From positions 682,001 through 746,000 of the forward strand of contig CP103437.1 in the NCBI GenBank assembly GCA_024919215.1: DNA of 64,000 nucleotides, read 5' to 3'. Source of the stretch: Methylophilaceae bacterium LSUCC0665 (GTDB taxonomy: Bacteria; Pseudomonadota; Gammaproteobacteria; Burkholderiales; Methylophilaceae). The translations under genes were made by a program, and so were the position numbers. How positions within the stretch are numbered: position 1 is the stretch's first letter; every line of letters starts with the position of its first letter. This document shows, piece after piece, positions 37,561-47,110 of the stretch. The notes beneath the pieces are model-generated. The model was given only the letters and a program-made list of their open reading frames with translations. It did no database searches and had not been told where the DNA came from.

Positions 37561-38755
37561 GAAATTCCTCTAAAGCCGCCAGGCGAACATTTTCTGCAAC
37601 ATATTCCTTTAATCTTGGATCAAATGGTTTAGGGATAATATACTCAGCTCCAAATTTTAATTCCTTTACTTGATAAGCGTCCAATACTGACTGTGGAACC
37701 TTTTCTTTTGTTAATTTAGCCAATCCCTCAGATGCAGCTAACATCATTTTCATTGTGATTTGAGGTGCTCTGGCATCCAAAGCTCCTCTAAATAAAAAAG
37801 GGAAACCCAGTACATTGTTAACTTGGTTAGCATAATCTGATCTCCCAGTTGCCATGATGACATCTTCTCTTACAGATCTTGCCTCATCTGGGGTGATTTC
37901 TGGATCAGGGTTGGCTAAAGCAAAAACGATCGGATCTCTTTTCATTTTTAATAAATACTCTTTTGGAAATAAATTGGCGCCAGATAACCCAATAAATACA
38001 TCCGCATCTTCAATAATTTCCTCGAGTGTGTTTGCTGAGGTATTACTTAAAAACTCTTTGTTATATATATTGGCATCATCTCTGGATTGGTTTAGCACTC
38101 CTTTTCGGTCAACTAAATGGATTTCATTTACGCCTAAATGTCTTATTAATTTTGCACAGGATAGTCCTGCAGCACCTGCGCCAAGAAATACCACCTTAAT
38201 ATCTTCAATTTTTTTATTAACAATTTCTAATGCATTCTGCAATCCTGCAGCCACTATGACTGCTGTTCCATGTTGATCATCATGAAACACGGGAATGTTG
38301 AGACGTTTTTTTAATTCAGCTTCGATATAAAAACATTCTGGAGCTTTGATATCTTCAAGATTAATGCCACCAAAGGTGGGCGATATCGCTGCAACAGTTT
38401 CTATAAATTGATCAGGATCAGATAAATCAATCTCAATATCATATACATCTATATCAGCAAACTTTTTAAAGAGTATCCCCTTGCCTTCCATGACAGGCTT
38501 GCTAGCAAGTGCGCCTGTATCGCCCAACCCTAAAACAGCAGTGCCATTAGAAATAACTGCAACCAGATTTCCCTTGTTCGTATATCGATAAGCATTATCT
38601 TTGTTGTCTTGAATGGCTCTGACTGGCTCTGCTACTCCTGGAGAATATGCAAGAGATAAGTCATGAGCTGTATCGCATTGCTTCATTGAAGCGATCTCTA
38701 TTTTTCCAGGTTTTGGATGCTCGTGATAATTTAAAGCTTCATCTTTTAAAGACAT
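37550..38755 (-). CDS. Malic enzyme, short form (malate to pyruvate)
   Basis: A 401-residue malic enzyme without the C-terminal phosphotransacetylase domain of MaeB. Features are [11 protein letters not shown] with the catalytic tyrosine, the [10 protein letters not shown] segment with the catalytic lysine, DDQHGTA and the nucleotide-binding [10 protein letters not shown]. The open frame begins at 38854, but the ATG at 38755 lies one base after the gntR stop and gives the usual N-terminus. In the cluster it converts malate from fumarase to pyruvate and NAD(P)H. Confidence 0.93.
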   Translation of the reverse strand: MSLKDEALNYHEHPKPGKIEIASMKQCDTAHDLSLAYSPGVAEPVRAIQDNKDNAYRYTNKGNLVAVISNGTAVLGLGDTGALASKPVMEGKGILFKKFADIDVYDIEIDLSDPDQFIETVAAISPTFGGINLEDIKAPECFYIEAELKKRLNIPVFHDDQHGTAVIVAAGLQNALEIVNKKIEDIKVVFLGAGAAGLSCAKLIRHLGVNEIHLVDRKGVLNQSRDDANIYNKEFLSNTSANTLEEIIEDADVFIGLSGANLFPKEYLLKMKRDPIVFALANPDPEITPDEARSVREDVIMATGRSDYANQVNNVLGFPFLFRGALDARAPQITMKMMLAASEGLAKLTKEKVPQSVLDAYQVKELKFGAEYIIPKPFDPRLKEYVAENVRLAALEEFHGK

Positions 38756-38756
38756 A

Positions 38757-39467
38757 TTATTCAAGCTCCGTCTGATAATGGTAATTTTCGGTGAGGCACA
38801 ATCCCAATCTCCATTCCACTGGCTTTTCACCATAGGTATACGACAGTCTCTCAATACTTAATAATGGCGTTTTTCTAGGAATGCCTAATATTTTGGACAC
38901 CTCATCACCTGCCGCTACCGCTTTAATTTTTTCATTGGCATTAAGCATTTGCACTCCATAGCGTGATTCATACAATCGATATAGAGATCCTTTTTTTTGA
39001 TTAATCATTTCTTCGTTCAATCCTTTAAAGACAGATGATGAAATATAAATTTCATCCAGGATGAGTGGTTTTTTAGCGAATGTAAGTAATCGCTTAATTT
39101 GAAACACGGGTGAGCCTGGGATTAGGTTTAATTGTTTAGCAACATAGCTGGAAACTCTAATTTTTTTAAAAGAAAATAATTCACTTTCAAGTTTTTCTTT
39201 ATGGCCCTTTGTTGAAGTTAATCTTAAAAAACGTAATTGAATCTGCTCTTCATCATGGGTAGTTACGTAGGTTCCTTTTCCTTGACGACGCACTAATATT
39301 TTTTCAATTGAAAGTGCATCAATAGCTTTCCGAACGGTTCCTTGACTTACTTTAAAATCATTCGCTAATTCAATTTCACTTGGAATCATATCTCCTGCTT
39401 TCCACTTACCAGAAACTAATTCTTCCGTGATTCTTTGTTTTACTTGTACATACAAAGGTGTATTCAT
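38757..39467 (-). CDS. GntR-family (HutC/UTRA) transcription regulator
   Basis: A 236-residue regulator: N-terminal winged helix (residues 1-70, with WKAGDMIPSEIELANDF and GTVRKAIDAL) and a C-terminal UTRA effector domain (about 85-230). It sits at the divergent junction of the two catabolic arms and is transcribed with the minus arm, so it most likely controls both. The effector would be a pathway acid or CoA ester, for example methylcitrate (inference). Repeated TATATAAG sequences in the 230-base gap are candidate operators. Confidence 0.92.
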   Translation of the reverse strand: MNTPLYVQVKQRITEELVSGKWKAGDMIPSEIELANDFKVSQGTVRKAIDALSIEKILVRRQGKGTYVTTHDEEQIQLRFLRLTSTKGHKEKLESELFSFKKIRVSSYVAKQLNLIPGSPVFQIKRLLTFAKKPLILDEIYISSSVFKGLNEEMINQKKGSLYRLYESRYGVQMLNANEKIKAVAAGDEVSKILGIPRKTPLLSIERLSYTYGEKPVEWRLGLCLTENYHYQTELE

Positions 39468-39497
39468 GCTTTTAAATTAAAATTTAACTTATATATA

Positions 39498-39625
39498 TCT
39501 TATATAAGACTTAATAAAAAATCAACAAGAAATTAAAAAAATTTATTTTTATATAAGTTATTGAAATAATTAATAAATACTATATTACTATTGAATAATA
39601 AATGAATAACATATATAAGACTTAA
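39498..39625. promoter_or_regulatory. Candidate GntR operators in the divergent promoter region
   Basis: A perfect 12-bp palindrome TCTTATATAAGA lies at 39498-39509. The 14-mer TATATAAGACTTAA occurs at 39501-39514 and again at 39612-39625, and a related TTATATAAGTTA is at 39549-39560. They fill the gap between gntR and the plus-strand arm, the expected place for autoregulation and control of both operons. Confidence 0.5.
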
Positions 39626-39697
39626 AATAATATTGACATAATTTTTTAATTATTTACAATATAACATTAATTAAATAATTTAATTTATATTGATGCG

Positions 39698-40579
39698 ATG
39701 AACACAAATACTTACAAACCAAGACGTTCGATGTTGTATGTTCCTGGGTGCAATAAAAGATACCTAGAAAAGGCCAAAGTATTAAGAGCAGACACCATCA
39801 TATTGGATCTTGGTGACCCTATTCTTCTGGATGCCAAAGTCCAATCACGAGATAACGTAATTCATGTGCTTCAAGAAAGGGGTTATGGCAAAAGAGAGGT
39901 GGTCGTCCGTGTCAATGACTTTGATTCACCTTGGGGCTTAGATGACATTAAAGCAGTAGCCCCACTTCAGCCTGATGCTATATTGTTTCCAAATATTGAA
40001 TCAAGAGAAGATATCCTAAACTGTATTTCAGAGTTAGATCGGTGTGGTGGTCAGGATATTTCAGTCATGGTTATGATTGAAAGTCCTTTGGCTGTGCTGA
40101 ATGCAAAAGAAATTGCGAGTGCATCAGATCGGATTATTTGTATGGTCTTAGCTACATCAGACCTAATATCTCAAATGTATGCCAGGACTACACAAGATCG
40201 AATTGCTCTTACCACGAGCCTATCTTTAGTTATTCTGGCGGCACGTGCCTATGGTCTCTCTGTGATTGATGGTATTCATAGCAATCTTAAAGATACTGCT
40301 TCTTTTGAATATGCCTGTCGTATGGGAAGAGATATGGGCTTTGATGGTAAATCCCTAGTCCATCCAGACCAGCTGGCTTATGCAAATGATGCCTATACAC
40401 CCAAGCCTCAAGAAATCGAACAAGCGAAAGCAATCATTAGTGGACTTGCAGAAGCTAATGCCTCTGGCCGAGGAACAGTTGTGGTCGATGACAAATTGGT
40501 AGAGCATCACCATGTCACGGCAGCAAAAAGACTGCTCGTCCAATACGAAATGATGGAAGAATTGGAAAATAATATATGA
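39698..40579 (+). CDS. CitE-like protein (HpcH/HpaI superfamily) with an altered LEDxV motif
   Basis: A 293-residue CitE/Mcl-type barrel: RSMLYVPG near residue 10, IESPLAVLNAKEIA, SVIDGIHSNLKD and FDGKSLVHPDQL. In typical members the early motif reads LDLEDxV; here it is LDLGDPI, with Gly39 in place of the usual Glu. The GxxDL loop is ATSDL. The activity may therefore differ from malyl-CoA lyase. It is the first gene of the plus arm and overlaps the next start by 4 bases. Confidence 0.82.
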   Translation: MNTNTYKPRRSMLYVPGCNKRYLEKAKVLRADTIILDLGDPILLDAKVQSRDNVIHVLQERGYGKREVVVRVNDFDSPWGLDDIKAVAPLQPDAILFPNIESREDILNCISELDRCGGQDISVMVMIESPLAVLNAKEIASASDRIICMVLATSDLISQMYARTTQDRIALTTSLSLVILAARAYGLSVIDGIHSNLKDTASFEYACRMGRDMGFDGKSLVHPDQLAYANDAYTPKPQEIEQAKAIISGLAEANASGRGTVVVDDKLVEHHHVTAAKRLLVQYEMMEELENNI

Positions 40580-41637
40580 GTCAACATCAAGGAAATTTTT
40601 TAGAGGATTTTTCACCTAACCAGGTATTTGAGCACGCCATTCCAAGAACCATTTCTGATGGAGATGTTTCTTTATACCTTGCTCTTGTAGGCAATCGAAA
40701 TCCCTTGCACTGCTCAATTTCAACTGCACATAGTATAGGTTTAAATGCCATCCCAGTCGATGATATGTTACTTTTTCATATCGCATTTGGTCGAACAGTG
40801 AATGATGTTTCTTTGAATGCAGTTGCTAATTTAGGATATGCAAATATTCAGTTTAAAAAGTGTGCTTACGTTGGAGATACCATTCGATCAGAATCTCAAG
40901 TTATTGGTGTAAAGGAAAATTCAAATAAGTCGACTGGCGTAGTCTATGTCAGATCAACGACCTTTAATCAAGATAATGAAGAAATACTATCCTGGGTGCG
41001 CTGGGTAATGGTTCCAAAAAGAAATAATGACTCAAAAATTAACGAACTTATCCCGAATGATTTACCAGAGATTTCAGATTTATCTGAGATTCATCGCAAC
41101 AATGTTTCATATGCAGATTTTAATTATAGCGATACCGGATCAGATTTATTATTTGAAAGTTATGAAATAGGTCAAATCATAAATCATTCCTCTGGAATGA
41201 CCATTGACGAAACAGATCATACTCTTGCAACCAAACTCTATCAGAATAACGCAAAGCTGCATTTCGATGCTCATATGATGAAATCTACGCCATTTAAAAG
41301 ACGTTTAATTTATGGAGGTCACATAATCTCATTATGTCGCTCATTATCATTTGAAGGTCTAGAAAATGCCCTACAGGTGGTGGGTGTGAATTCTGGTGTT
41401 CATTCTAACCCAACATTTGCTGGAGATACCATTTACACAAGAACAGAAATTATCGATAAATTTGAGCACAATAATTTTTCAAACGCTGGAATTTTAAGGC
41501 TCAGACAATTGGGTATAAAAAACACGCCTAGTGCTCTTATTGAAAATATTACCAGTGAAAAAAATGGGAAAAAAATTTACAACCCAAGCATAGTTCTTGA
41601 TATTGATTATTTTGTAGTAATTCCAAAAAGGAAATAA
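40576..41637 (+). CDS. Beta-methylmalyl-CoA dehydratase / mesaconyl-CoA hydratase-like (MaoC double hotdog)
   Basis: A 353-residue double hotdog protein. The N-terminal FLEDFSPNQVFEHAIPRTIS, the segments PVDDMLLFHIAFGRTVNDVS and GVKENSNKSTGVVYVRST, and the C-terminal VVIPKR closely follow my memory of Rhodobacter Mcd (beta-methylmalyl-CoA dehydratase). It would interconvert mesaconyl-CoA and beta-methylmalyl-CoA. The length is also typical. With the CitE-like neighbours it can link mesaconate-type C5 acids to glyoxylate plus propionyl-CoA, which PrpC then consumes. Hydration to citramalyl-CoA is an alternative. Confidence 0.82.
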   Translation: MSQHQGNFLEDFSPNQVFEHAIPRTISDGDVSLYLALVGNRNPLHCSISTAHSIGLNAIPVDDMLLFHIAFGRTVNDVSLNAVANLGYANIQFKKCAYVGDTIRSESQVIGVKENSNKSTGVVYVRSTTFNQDNEEILSWVRWVMVPKRNNDSKINELIPNDLPEISDLSEIHRNNVSYADFNYSDTGSDLLFESYEIGQIINHSSGMTIDETDHTLATKLYQNNAKLHFDAHMMKSTPFKRRLIYGGHIISLCRSLSFEGLENALQVVGVNSGVHSNPTFAGDTIYTRTEIIDKFEHNNFSNAGILRLRQLGIKNTPSALIENITSEKNGKKIYNPSIVLDIDYFVVIPKRK

Positions 41638-41639
41638 TT

Positions 41640-42629
41640 ATGGCTTTAACTCATCCTAACGAAGCATTATTTACAGGTGAAAAACCTTTCCCAATGATTC
41701 CAGTGTGTGAGCACTTTGCTGGCAGTGAAAAATTAATTACTAAAGCACTCGGTTTGCAAGAGACACTAGGCCCTGTCTTTAACATTACCTGTGACTGCGA
41801 GGATGGAGCTGCTGCCGGCCAGGAGCAGGAACACGCTGAGATGATTGTTCGTATCCTCAATTCTGAAGCAAATCAATTTAAAATGGCCGGTTCTAGGATT
41901 CATGACTTCACTCATCCTCATTGGAAAAAAGATGTAGATATTCTTGTTGCTGGAGCAGGAAACGTTCTTAGTTATATTACGATTCCTAAATCTACCAATG
42001 TTGATCAACCAAAAGAAATGATTGCTTACATTCAAAAAGTCGCTAAAGATAATAATATTAATCGTGAAATTCCAATTCATGTGCTTATTGAAACGCATGG
42101 AGCTCTCGCTGATGTGCATAACATTGCAAAACTTCCTTGGCTACAAGTGTTGGATTTTGGGCTTATGGACTTTGTCAGTGGTCACCATGGGGCCATACCT
42201 GCATCAGCGATGCGAAGTCCAGGTCAGTTTGATCATAGGTTACTATCGAGAGCTAAAAGCGAAGTAGTTGCTGCAGCGATAGCCAATGGAGTAGTGCCTG
42301 CACATAACGTTACATTGGATTTAAAAAATACTGAGACCACCTTTTCGGATGCGAAAAGAGCACGTGATGAGTTTGGTTTCATGAGAATGTGGAGTATCTA
42401 TCCAACTCAGATCACAGCAATTATCGATGCAATGAAGCCAAATTTTAATGAAATACAAGATGGAGCAGAAATATTAATACTCGCCCAGGATGCCGACTGG
42501 GGGCCGATACAATTCAAAGGTGAGCTTCATGATCGAGCGACTTATCGATACTTTTGGGAAATCCTTCAAGCTGCAAAACAAACAGGTCAAAATATTCCTA
42601 AAGAAGCTGACCAGAGATTTTTTTCATAG
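41640..42629 (+). CDS. CitE-like CoA-ester lyase (beta-methylmalyl/malyl-CoA lyase candidate)
   Basis: A 329-residue HpcH/HpaI-superfamily protein with the metal motif CDCEDGAAAG near residue 56, IETHGALADV near 153, and later segments LDFGLMDF and WSIYPTQI. In length it is close to Mcl (about 320). It keeps the CEDGA acidic pair that the 39698 paralogue has lost, so it is the better candidate for cleaving beta-methylmalyl-CoA to glyoxylate and propionyl-CoA. It lies 2 bases after the dehydratase gene and 12 before prpB. Confidence 0.82.
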   Translation: MALTHPNEALFTGEKPFPMIPVCEHFAGSEKLITKALGLQETLGPVFNITCDCEDGAAAGQEQEHAEMIVRILNSEANQFKMAGSRIHDFTHPHWKKDVDILVAGAGNVLSYITIPKSTNVDQPKEMIAYIQKVAKDNNINREIPIHVLIETHGALADVHNIAKLPWLQVLDFGLMDFVSGHHGAIPASAMRSPGQFDHRLLSRAKSEVVAAAIANGVVPAHNVTLDLKNTETTFSDAKRARDEFGFMRMWSIYPTQITAIIDAMKPNFNEIQDGAEILILAQDADWGPIQFKGELHDRATYRYFWEILQAAKQTGQNIPKEADQRFFS

Positions 42630-42641
42630 AAAGGTTATTTG

Positions 42642-43514
42642 ATGTCTGCTGGTAAAAAATTTAGAGATGCGCTTGTTCAAGAAAAACCACTTCAGGTAAT
42701 TGGTGCGATTAATGCTTACCATGCCCTTCTCGCCACCCAAACTGGATTTAAGGCATTATATCTCTCTGGTGGTGGTGTTGCAGCGGGTTCCTTAGGGATT
42801 CCTGACTTAGGTATATCGACTTTGGAAGATGTATTAATAGATATCAGAAGAATCACTGATGTGACTGATACGCCCTTGCTTGTTGATATAGATACAGGGT
42901 TTGGTGGTGCATTAAATATATCTCGGACAATTAAGTCAACCATCAAAGCTGGTGCCGCAGCTATACATATTGAAGATCAGGTGCAAGCGAAACGATGTGG
43001 CCACCGTCCAAATAAAGCTATTGTTTCACAACAAGAGATGGTAGATCGGATTAAGGCTGCAGTTGATGCTAAAACAGATCCAGACTTTGTCATTATGGCT
43101 CGAACCGATGCCTTAGCAGTAGAAGGATTATCAAGTGCAATTGATCGAGCATGCGCATGTGTAGAGGCTGGTGCAGACATGATATTTCCTGAGGCAATGA
43201 CAGAGTTGTCAATGTATCAAGAGTTTTCCAATGCAGTCAAAGTCCCTATTCTCGCAAATATTACTGAATTTGGATCAACCCCACTTTTTACTAGAGAGGA
43301 ATTGGCGGGTGCTGATGTCAGCCTAATTTTATATCCACTAAGCGCCTTCCGAGCTATGAATAAAGCGGCCTTATCCGTTTATGAATCAATACGGCAAGAT
43401 GGAACACAACAAAATGTAATAGAGCAGATGCAGACCAGGAATGAATTATATGAATTTCTCAATTATCATGCCTACGAAAAAAAATTAGATGAGCTCTTTA
43501 AGCAGGAGAAATAG
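42642..43514 (+). CDS. prpB: Methylisocitrate lyase
   Basis: A 290-residue isocitrate-lyase-superfamily enzyme that splits 2-methylisocitrate into succinate and pyruvate. Visible are the [11 protein letters not shown] start segment, [10 protein letters not shown], the HIEDQ metal region and the catalytic cysteine in KRCGH (about C119). The frame can begin at a TTG one codon earlier; the ATG at 42642 is better placed behind an AAAGG site. Confidence 0.95.
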   Translation: MSAGKKFRDALVQEKPLQVIGAINAYHALLATQTGFKALYLSGGGVAAGSLGIPDLGISTLEDVLIDIRRITDVTDTPLLVDIDTGFGGALNISRTIKSTIKAGAAAIHIEDQVQAKRCGHRPNKAIVSQQEMVDRIKAAVDAKTDPDFVIMARTDALAVEGLSSAIDRACACVEAGADMIFPEAMTELSMYQEFSNAVKVPILANITEFGSTPLFTREELAGADVSLILYPLSAFRAMNKAALSVYESIRQDGTQQNVIEQMQTRNELYEFLNYHAYEKKLDELFKQEK

Positions 43515-43531
43515 ATTACGAAGGAGAATTT

Positions 43532-44677
43532 ATGAATAATGTCACTGAAAAAAAAGTAAAAAAGGGAGTAGCCCTTGCAGGTGTAAATGCTGGTACTACA
43601 GCTGTTTGTACCGTTGGACACACTGGAAATGATCTGCATTATCGTGGTTATGATATTTTAGATCTTGCAAAATATTCTAATTTTGAAGAAGTGGCTTATT
43701 TATTAATTCATGGTGAATTACCGAATTCTGATCAATTAATAGCATACAAAGATAAACTTAAAACACTTCGAGATATTCCAGATGCGGTCAAGATAGCGTT
43801 AGAGCAACTGCCAAAAAATGCTCACCCAATGGACGTGATGCGAACAGGTTGCTCTGTCCTGGGAACAATTGAACAGGAAGGCGAAGATCGTGATATTGAG
43901 AATACAAAAAATATTGCTGACCGTCTTATTTCTTGTTTTGGCTCAATGCTGATCTATTGGTACCATTTTTCTCATCACGGAAAAAAAATAGATTGTGTAT
44001 CTGAGATGGATTCCATAGCAGGACATTTTCTATATTTATTGCATGGAAAAGCTCCCTCAGAGCTTCATGAAAAGGCGATGAATACTTCACTTGTCTTGTA
44101 TGCAGAGCATGAATTTAATGCATCTACCTTTACCTCTCGTGTTATTGCTGGCACCTTATCAGATATGTATTCAGCGATCACGGGGGCTATTGGCGCTCTT
44201 CGTGGACCAAAACATGGTGGTGCTAATGAAGCAGCGATGGAGATTATTGCACGCTATAAAGATGCTGATGATGCAGAAAAAGATATTCGTGATCGAATGG
44301 CTCGCAAAGAAATCATTATTGGTTTTGGGCACCCTGTTTACACTATTGGAGATCCAAGAAATGAGAGTATCAAATCTGTCTCAAAAGCATTATCAGAAGA
44401 TGCTGGAGATATGAATTTATTTAATATCTCAGAAAGAATTGAAAAAGTGATGTGGGATGAGAAGAAAATGTTCCCCAATTTAGATTGGTATAGCGCATCA
44501 AGCTACCATCTGATGGGTATCCCCACTTCTATGTTTACTCCAATTTTTGTAATTTCAAGAACAACAGGTTGGTCAGCTCATGTCATTGAGCAAAGAATTG
44601 ATAACAAAATTATCAGACCGAATGCAGAGTATACCGGACCAGAGAACAGATCGTACACACCAATAAATCAAAGATAA
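43532..44677 (+). CDS. prpC: 2-methylcitrate synthase
   Basis: A 381-residue citrate-synthase-family enzyme condensing propionyl-CoA with oxaloacetate. RGYDILDLA near the N-terminus, [12 protein letters not shown] and [13 protein letters not shown] carry the catalytic and binding His residues. The length and the PrpB/PrpD neighbours favour methylcitrate synthase over GltA. An AAGGAG ribosome binding site precedes the ATG. Confidence 0.95.
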   Translation: MNNVTEKKVKKGVALAGVNAGTTAVCTVGHTGNDLHYRGYDILDLAKYSNFEEVAYLLIHGELPNSDQLIAYKDKLKTLRDIPDAVKIALEQLPKNAHPMDVMRTGCSVLGTIEQEGEDRDIENTKNIADRLISCFGSMLIYWYHFSHHGKKIDCVSEMDSIAGHFLYLLHGKAPSELHEKAMNTSLVLYAEHEFNASTFTSRVIAGTLSDMYSAITGAIGALRGPKHGGANEAAMEIIARYKDADDAEKDIRDRMARKEIIIGFGHPVYTIGDPRNESIKSVSKALSEDAGDMNLFNISERIEKVMWDEKKMFPNLDWYSASSYHLMGIPTSMFTPIFVISRTTGWSAHVIEQRIDNKIIRPNAEYTGPENRSYTPINQR

Positions 44678-44690
44678 AGAAAGGTAAAAA

Positions 44691-46151
44691 ATGTCTTCAC
44701 ATATTTCTAATATAAGGCCTGAGCCCGATCAGGTCATTGTAGATATTGCAAAATATGTAAATGAGTATGAAATTAACAGCGATGAAGCTTTAGATACAGC
44801 AAGATATTGTTTAATGGATACATTAGGATGTGGTCTAGAAGCACTTAGCTATTCAGCATGTACTAAACTTTTAGGGCCGATTGTTCCAGGAACTACTGTT
44901 CCTAATGGAGCAAAAGTTCCAGGAACTAATTATCAATTAGATCCCATTAATGCAGCATTTAATATTGGGGCCATGATCAGATGGTTAGATTTCAACGATA
45001 CTTGGTTGGCAGCGGAATGGGGTCATCCATCGGATAACTTGGGAGGTATTTTAGCTGTTGCGGATTGGCTTTCAAGAACAAGAATTGCGGAAGGTCAATC
45101 TCCTCTTCTCATGAAAGATGTGCTCATCGCCATGGTCAAAGCCCATGAAATTCAAGGGGTGATTGCTCTTGAAAATAGTTTTAATCGAGTCGGTTTAGAT
45201 CATGTGCTTTTAGTCAAAGTAGCCTCAACAGCCGTCGTCGCAAAGATGTTAGGAGCAAGCTATGAGCAAATTATTGACGCCGTCTCTAATGCTTGGTTGG
45301 ATGGACAAAGCCTCAGAACCTATCGCCATGCCCCAAATACAGGTTCAAGGAAATCATGGGCTGCAGGTGATGCAACCAGCCGCGCTGTAAGATTAGCGTT
45401 CATGGTAATGAAGGGTGAAATGGGTTATCCATCAGCACTTACTGCAAAAACATGGGGCTTTTATGATGTATTATTTAAAGGCAAACCTTTTGAATTTACT
45501 CAAACATACGGTTCGTATGTAATGGAAAATGTTCTTTTTAAAATATCTTTTCCCGCTGAGTTTCATGCTCAAACCGCAGTGGAGTGCGCGCTAGCGTTAC
45601 ATCCAAATAATATTGACTTGATAGACACCTTAGAAAAAATAAATAAAATTGATCGGATTGAAATTACAACCCACGAATCAGCGATTCGGATTATTGATAA
45701 AACAGGTCCACTAAATAACCCAGCCGATCGTGATCATTGCATACAGTTCATGACATCCATTGGTTTACTCAAAGGTAATCTTACCGCACAAGACTACGAG
45801 GACACGGTAGCAAATGACCCGCGAGTGGATGCACTTCGAGAAAAAATGACTTGTGTTGAAAAACCAGAATATACCAAAGATTATCTTGACCCAGATAAAA
45901 GATCAATTGCTAATGCAGTACAAATTTTTTATAAGGATGGCTCATCTTCTGAACAAGTGGCAGTTGAATATCCAATTGGGCATCGACGTCGAAGAAGTGA
46001 GGGAATTCCAGAGTTGATTAAAAAATTTAAGATCAACTTGAAGCGTGAATTTGATGATACTCGGGCTGAAAAAATTATGAATCTGAATTTAGATATTGAT
46101 TTACTTCAACAAACACCAGTCAATGAATATGTGGATCTATATACTAAGTAA
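44691..46151 (+). CDS. prpD: 2-methylcitrate dehydratase
   Basis: A 486-residue MmgE/PrpD enzyme that dehydrates 2-methylcitrate to 2-methyl-cis-aconitate, rehydrated later by an aconitase. [31 protein letters not shown] and DHCIQFM match the family. No acnD/prpF pair is present, so the cycle uses the PrpD route. It ends the plus arm and overlaps the convergent 46144 gene by 8 bases. Confidence 0.95.
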   Translation: MSSHISNIRPEPDQVIVDIAKYVNEYEINSDEALDTARYCLMDTLGCGLEALSYSACTKLLGPIVPGTTVPNGAKVPGTNYQLDPINAAFNIGAMIRWLDFNDTWLAAEWGHPSDNLGGILAVADWLSRTRIAEGQSPLLMKDVLIAMVKAHEIQGVIALENSFNRVGLDHVLLVKVASTAVVAKMLGASYEQIIDAVSNAWLDGQSLRTYRHAPNTGSRKSWAAGDATSRAVRLAFMVMKGEMGYPSALTAKTWGFYDVLFKGKPFEFTQTYGSYVMENVLFKISFPAEFHAQTAVECALALHPNNIDLIDTLEKINKIDRIEITTHESAIRIIDKTGPLNNPADRDHCIQFMTSIGLLKGNLTAQDYEDTVANDPRVDALREKMTCVEKPEYTKDYLDPDKRSIANAVQIFYKDGSSSEQVAVEYPIGHRRRRSEGIPELIKKFKINLKREFDDTRAEKIMNLNLDIDLLQQTPVNEYVDLYTK

Positions 46152-46383
46152 GCTCAGACTGTATTGCTCTTAATTCATCAAACGGATCTTGGTATTCATC
46201 ATATTCATGATCCGTTTGGGCATACCAATAACGACTATTAGGTTCATCCCCTTCAATTTTATGAAGGACTGCATGGATCCAGTTCGAGTAATTTGAATGC
46301 ATCTCTTGTACAATTTTGTGAGACGCATCCCATTCATCATTAATTGCTAACTCTAGTGCTTTAACAAGACTATTATTGCTCAC
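46144..46383 (-). CDS. Conserved small hypothetical protein
   Basis: A 79-residue acidic, Trp/His-rich soluble protein ([30 protein letters not shown]). It resembles small conserved proteobacterial proteins of unknown function. It starts with GTG, sharing TAGTG with the stop of the 52-residue gene upstream, so the two are translationally coupled. Confidence 0.7.
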   Translation of the reverse strand: MSNNSLVKALELAINDEWDASHKIVQEMHSNYSNWIHAVLHKIEGDEPNSRYWYAQTDHEYDEYQDPFDELRAIQSELT

Positions 46384-46541
46384 TAATTTGATTCCTTTTG
46401 CTGTCTATATTCGCAATCCGGTAAATGATTTTCTAGTAACCCATTGATTGTTATAGTGGGTACTTTACAAAATTGACACTGGTAGTTATTCACACCCTCC
46501 TCAATTCTTTCTTGTGGGTAATCGATAAAATATTTACTCAT
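46383..46541 (-). CDS. 52-residue putative zinc-finger protein
   Basis: Reading the minus strand from the ATG at 46541 gives MSKYFIDYPQERIEE, then YQCQFCK, ENHLPDCEYRQQ and a TAG at 46383. The C-x2-C ... H-x3-C arrangement suggests a single zinc knuckle. It overlaps the end of cutA by 8 bases and the next gene by 1. It was too short for routine gene calling, but the tight coupling on both sides supports it. Confidence 0.65.
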   Translation of the reverse strand: MSKYFIDYPQERIEEGVNNYQCQFCKVPTITINGLLENHLPDCEYRQQKESN

Positions 46542-46860
46542 TAATACCTGTCTCCTTAATCATCCATTCTAAATATTTTTTCTCTGCATGTATATCAAGC
46601 ACAATTAACTCTGGTGTCTCGTATGGGTGATTCACTAAAAAAAAATTTTTAATCTCTTTGATCTTCTTATTTGTAGTTTTTATAATCACCATTGTTTCAG
46701 TATCTGTAGCGATTTTATTTTTCCACCAATACATCGATTCCACGTTATCAATCAAGTTGACACAAGCAATCAATCTTTGATTTAGCAATTCACTAATAAA
46801 AGACTTACAATTCTTTTTAGGTAATGTAGTTATGATAAGTTTGGGGCTATTAAACAACAT
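46534..46860 (-). CDS. cutA: Divalent-cation tolerance protein CutA
   Basis: A protein of about 108 residues with the CutA1 segments LIITTLPKK, RLIACVNLI, SMYWWKNKI and HPYETPELIVLDI in order. CutA forms stable trimers; its role in metal tolerance is debated. The frame extends to 46875, but an ATG at 46860 gives a more typical N-terminus. It heads a three-gene minus-strand set with the two small genes downstream. Confidence 0.9.
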   Translation of the reverse strand: MLFNSPKLIITTLPKKNCKSFISELLNQRLIACVNLIDNVESMYWWKNKIATDTETMVIIKTTNKKIKEIKNFFLVNHPYETPELIVLDIHAEKKYLEWMIKETGINE

Positions 46861-46906
46861 AAAAAAACTATTCAAATTATTTTCAATACATTATAGTTGG
46901 AATCAT

Positions 46907-47110
46907 ATGTTATTTAAAAAACATTTAACAGAAGCTGGAAAACCATATTGGAGACATTTTATGTTTGCTTTTAAGGCTGGTTTCCTTCTTATCTATGCTG
47001 GTATTGCCTCAATTATTCATGCATTAATTCCCTCTATATTTCCATTTGTAAGTCAAAAAATTGTCCAAAGGTTAGTAAAAGAATCTGAACAAGAAAGAAG
47101 ATCGAAATGA
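46907..47110 (+). CDS. DUF6356-like small membrane protein
   Basis: A 67-residue protein: HLTEAGKPYWRHFMFA at the N-terminus, one transmembrane hairpin (about residues 19-44), IHALIPSIFPF and a basic tail. This matches a small family of unknown function. The frame opens at 46832 inside the cutA start; the ATG at 46907 is preferred. Its stop overlaps the peroxiredoxin start. Confidence 0.7.
   Translation: MLFKKHLTEAGKPYWRHFMFAFKAGFLLIYAGIASIIHALIPSIFPFVSQKIVQRLVKESEQERRSK

Noticed and set aside
37854-38276. 140-residue ORF antisense to malic enzyme
   Set aside because: Shadow frame without ribosome binding site or recognisable features.
38756-38854. 33-residue N-terminal extension of malic enzyme
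   Set aside because: It overlaps the 3' end of gntR and is absent from the usual malic enzyme N-terminus; the ATG at 38755 fits.
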